This document shows, in pieces, positions 63,946-64,000 of a DNA stretch of 64,000 nucleotides. Each line of letters begins with the position of its first letter. Position 1 is the first letter of the stretch. The notes below the pieces were generated by a model. The model saw only the letters and a program-made list of their open reading frames with translations, was not told where the DNA came from and did not search any database. The stretch is from NCBI GenBank assembly GCA_036362985.1, contig JAYGXS010000005.1, positions 48,986,288 through 49,050,287 on the forward strand, given 5' to 3'. The translations under genes were made by a program, and so were the position numbers. Origin of the DNA: Ligula intestinalis (taxonomy: Eukaryota > Platyhelminthes > Cestoda > Diphyllobothriidea > Diphyllobothriidae).

Positions 63946-64000
63946 GGTGTGTGTATCGCAGGGGGTTAATCGAGTCTCACCATGCAACTGTGATCTTCAA

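Overview
The window is eukaryotic nuclear DNA from a repeat-rich genome, most likely a parasitic flatworm and probably a pseudophyllidean tapeworm. That assignment is inference from three things: host genes split into many small exons with very short introns (29-45 nt) next to kilobase introns, a dense load of CR1/Jockey-like and RTE non-LTR elements, Ty3/gypsy fragments and Penelope-like elements (PLEs), and acceptor-like sites just upstream of start codons, as expected where spliced-leader trans-splicing occurs. One 10-N assembly gap lies inside a CTG repeat at 56582-56591.

Host genes. Two genes can be rebuilt exon by exon with every splice phase closing. (1) A 12-exon AFG3L2-type mitochondrial m-AAA protease runs on the + strand from 18814 to 39561 (768 codons): targeting peptide, two membrane segments, AAA+ ATPase and M41 zinc protease. 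(2) A 9-exon RNA 3'-terminal phosphate cyclase (RTCA) runs on the - strand from 42490 to 40261 (364 codons). The two are convergent, about 0.7 kb apart. No other host gene could be supported.

Layout. 1-5200: decayed PLE pieces, several with hammerhead-ribozyme (HHR) cores, including a roughly 0.8-kb miniature element with inverted ends at 1612-2396. 6385-6700: degenerate telomere-like G-rich repeats. 8895-11640: decayed CR1-like element (family Y). 14490-15115: PLE fragment. 15558-15785 and 17011-17751: 5'-truncated copies of a second CR1-like family (X). 18814-39561: the AFG3L2 gene. Its introns hold a foldback repeat split by a solo LTR (27020-27808), two PLEs (28495-29510 and 30181-32510), an RTE 3' end (32965-33512) and a gypsy pol remnant (36460-37850). 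40210-42525: RTCA. 44560-51890: a family Y element split by a nearly full-length family X element, then by a second small X copy. 53380-54020: another Y remnant. 56539-56643: CTG repeat. 56978-59400: a third CR1-like family (Z). 59760-63260: gypsy pol (-) and gag-protease (+) pieces back to back with inverted LTR fragments.

How it fits together. The host content is a mitochondrial quality-control protease and an RNA-end-processing enzyme. The rest is a record of nested retroelement insertions. The most distinctive signal is a set of PLE-derived units whose two ends carry HHR motifs in inverted orientation (four loci). Also notable are tRNA-like Pol III modules lying antisense in the 5' part of the X element, and the clustering of 29-31-nt introns in RTCA.
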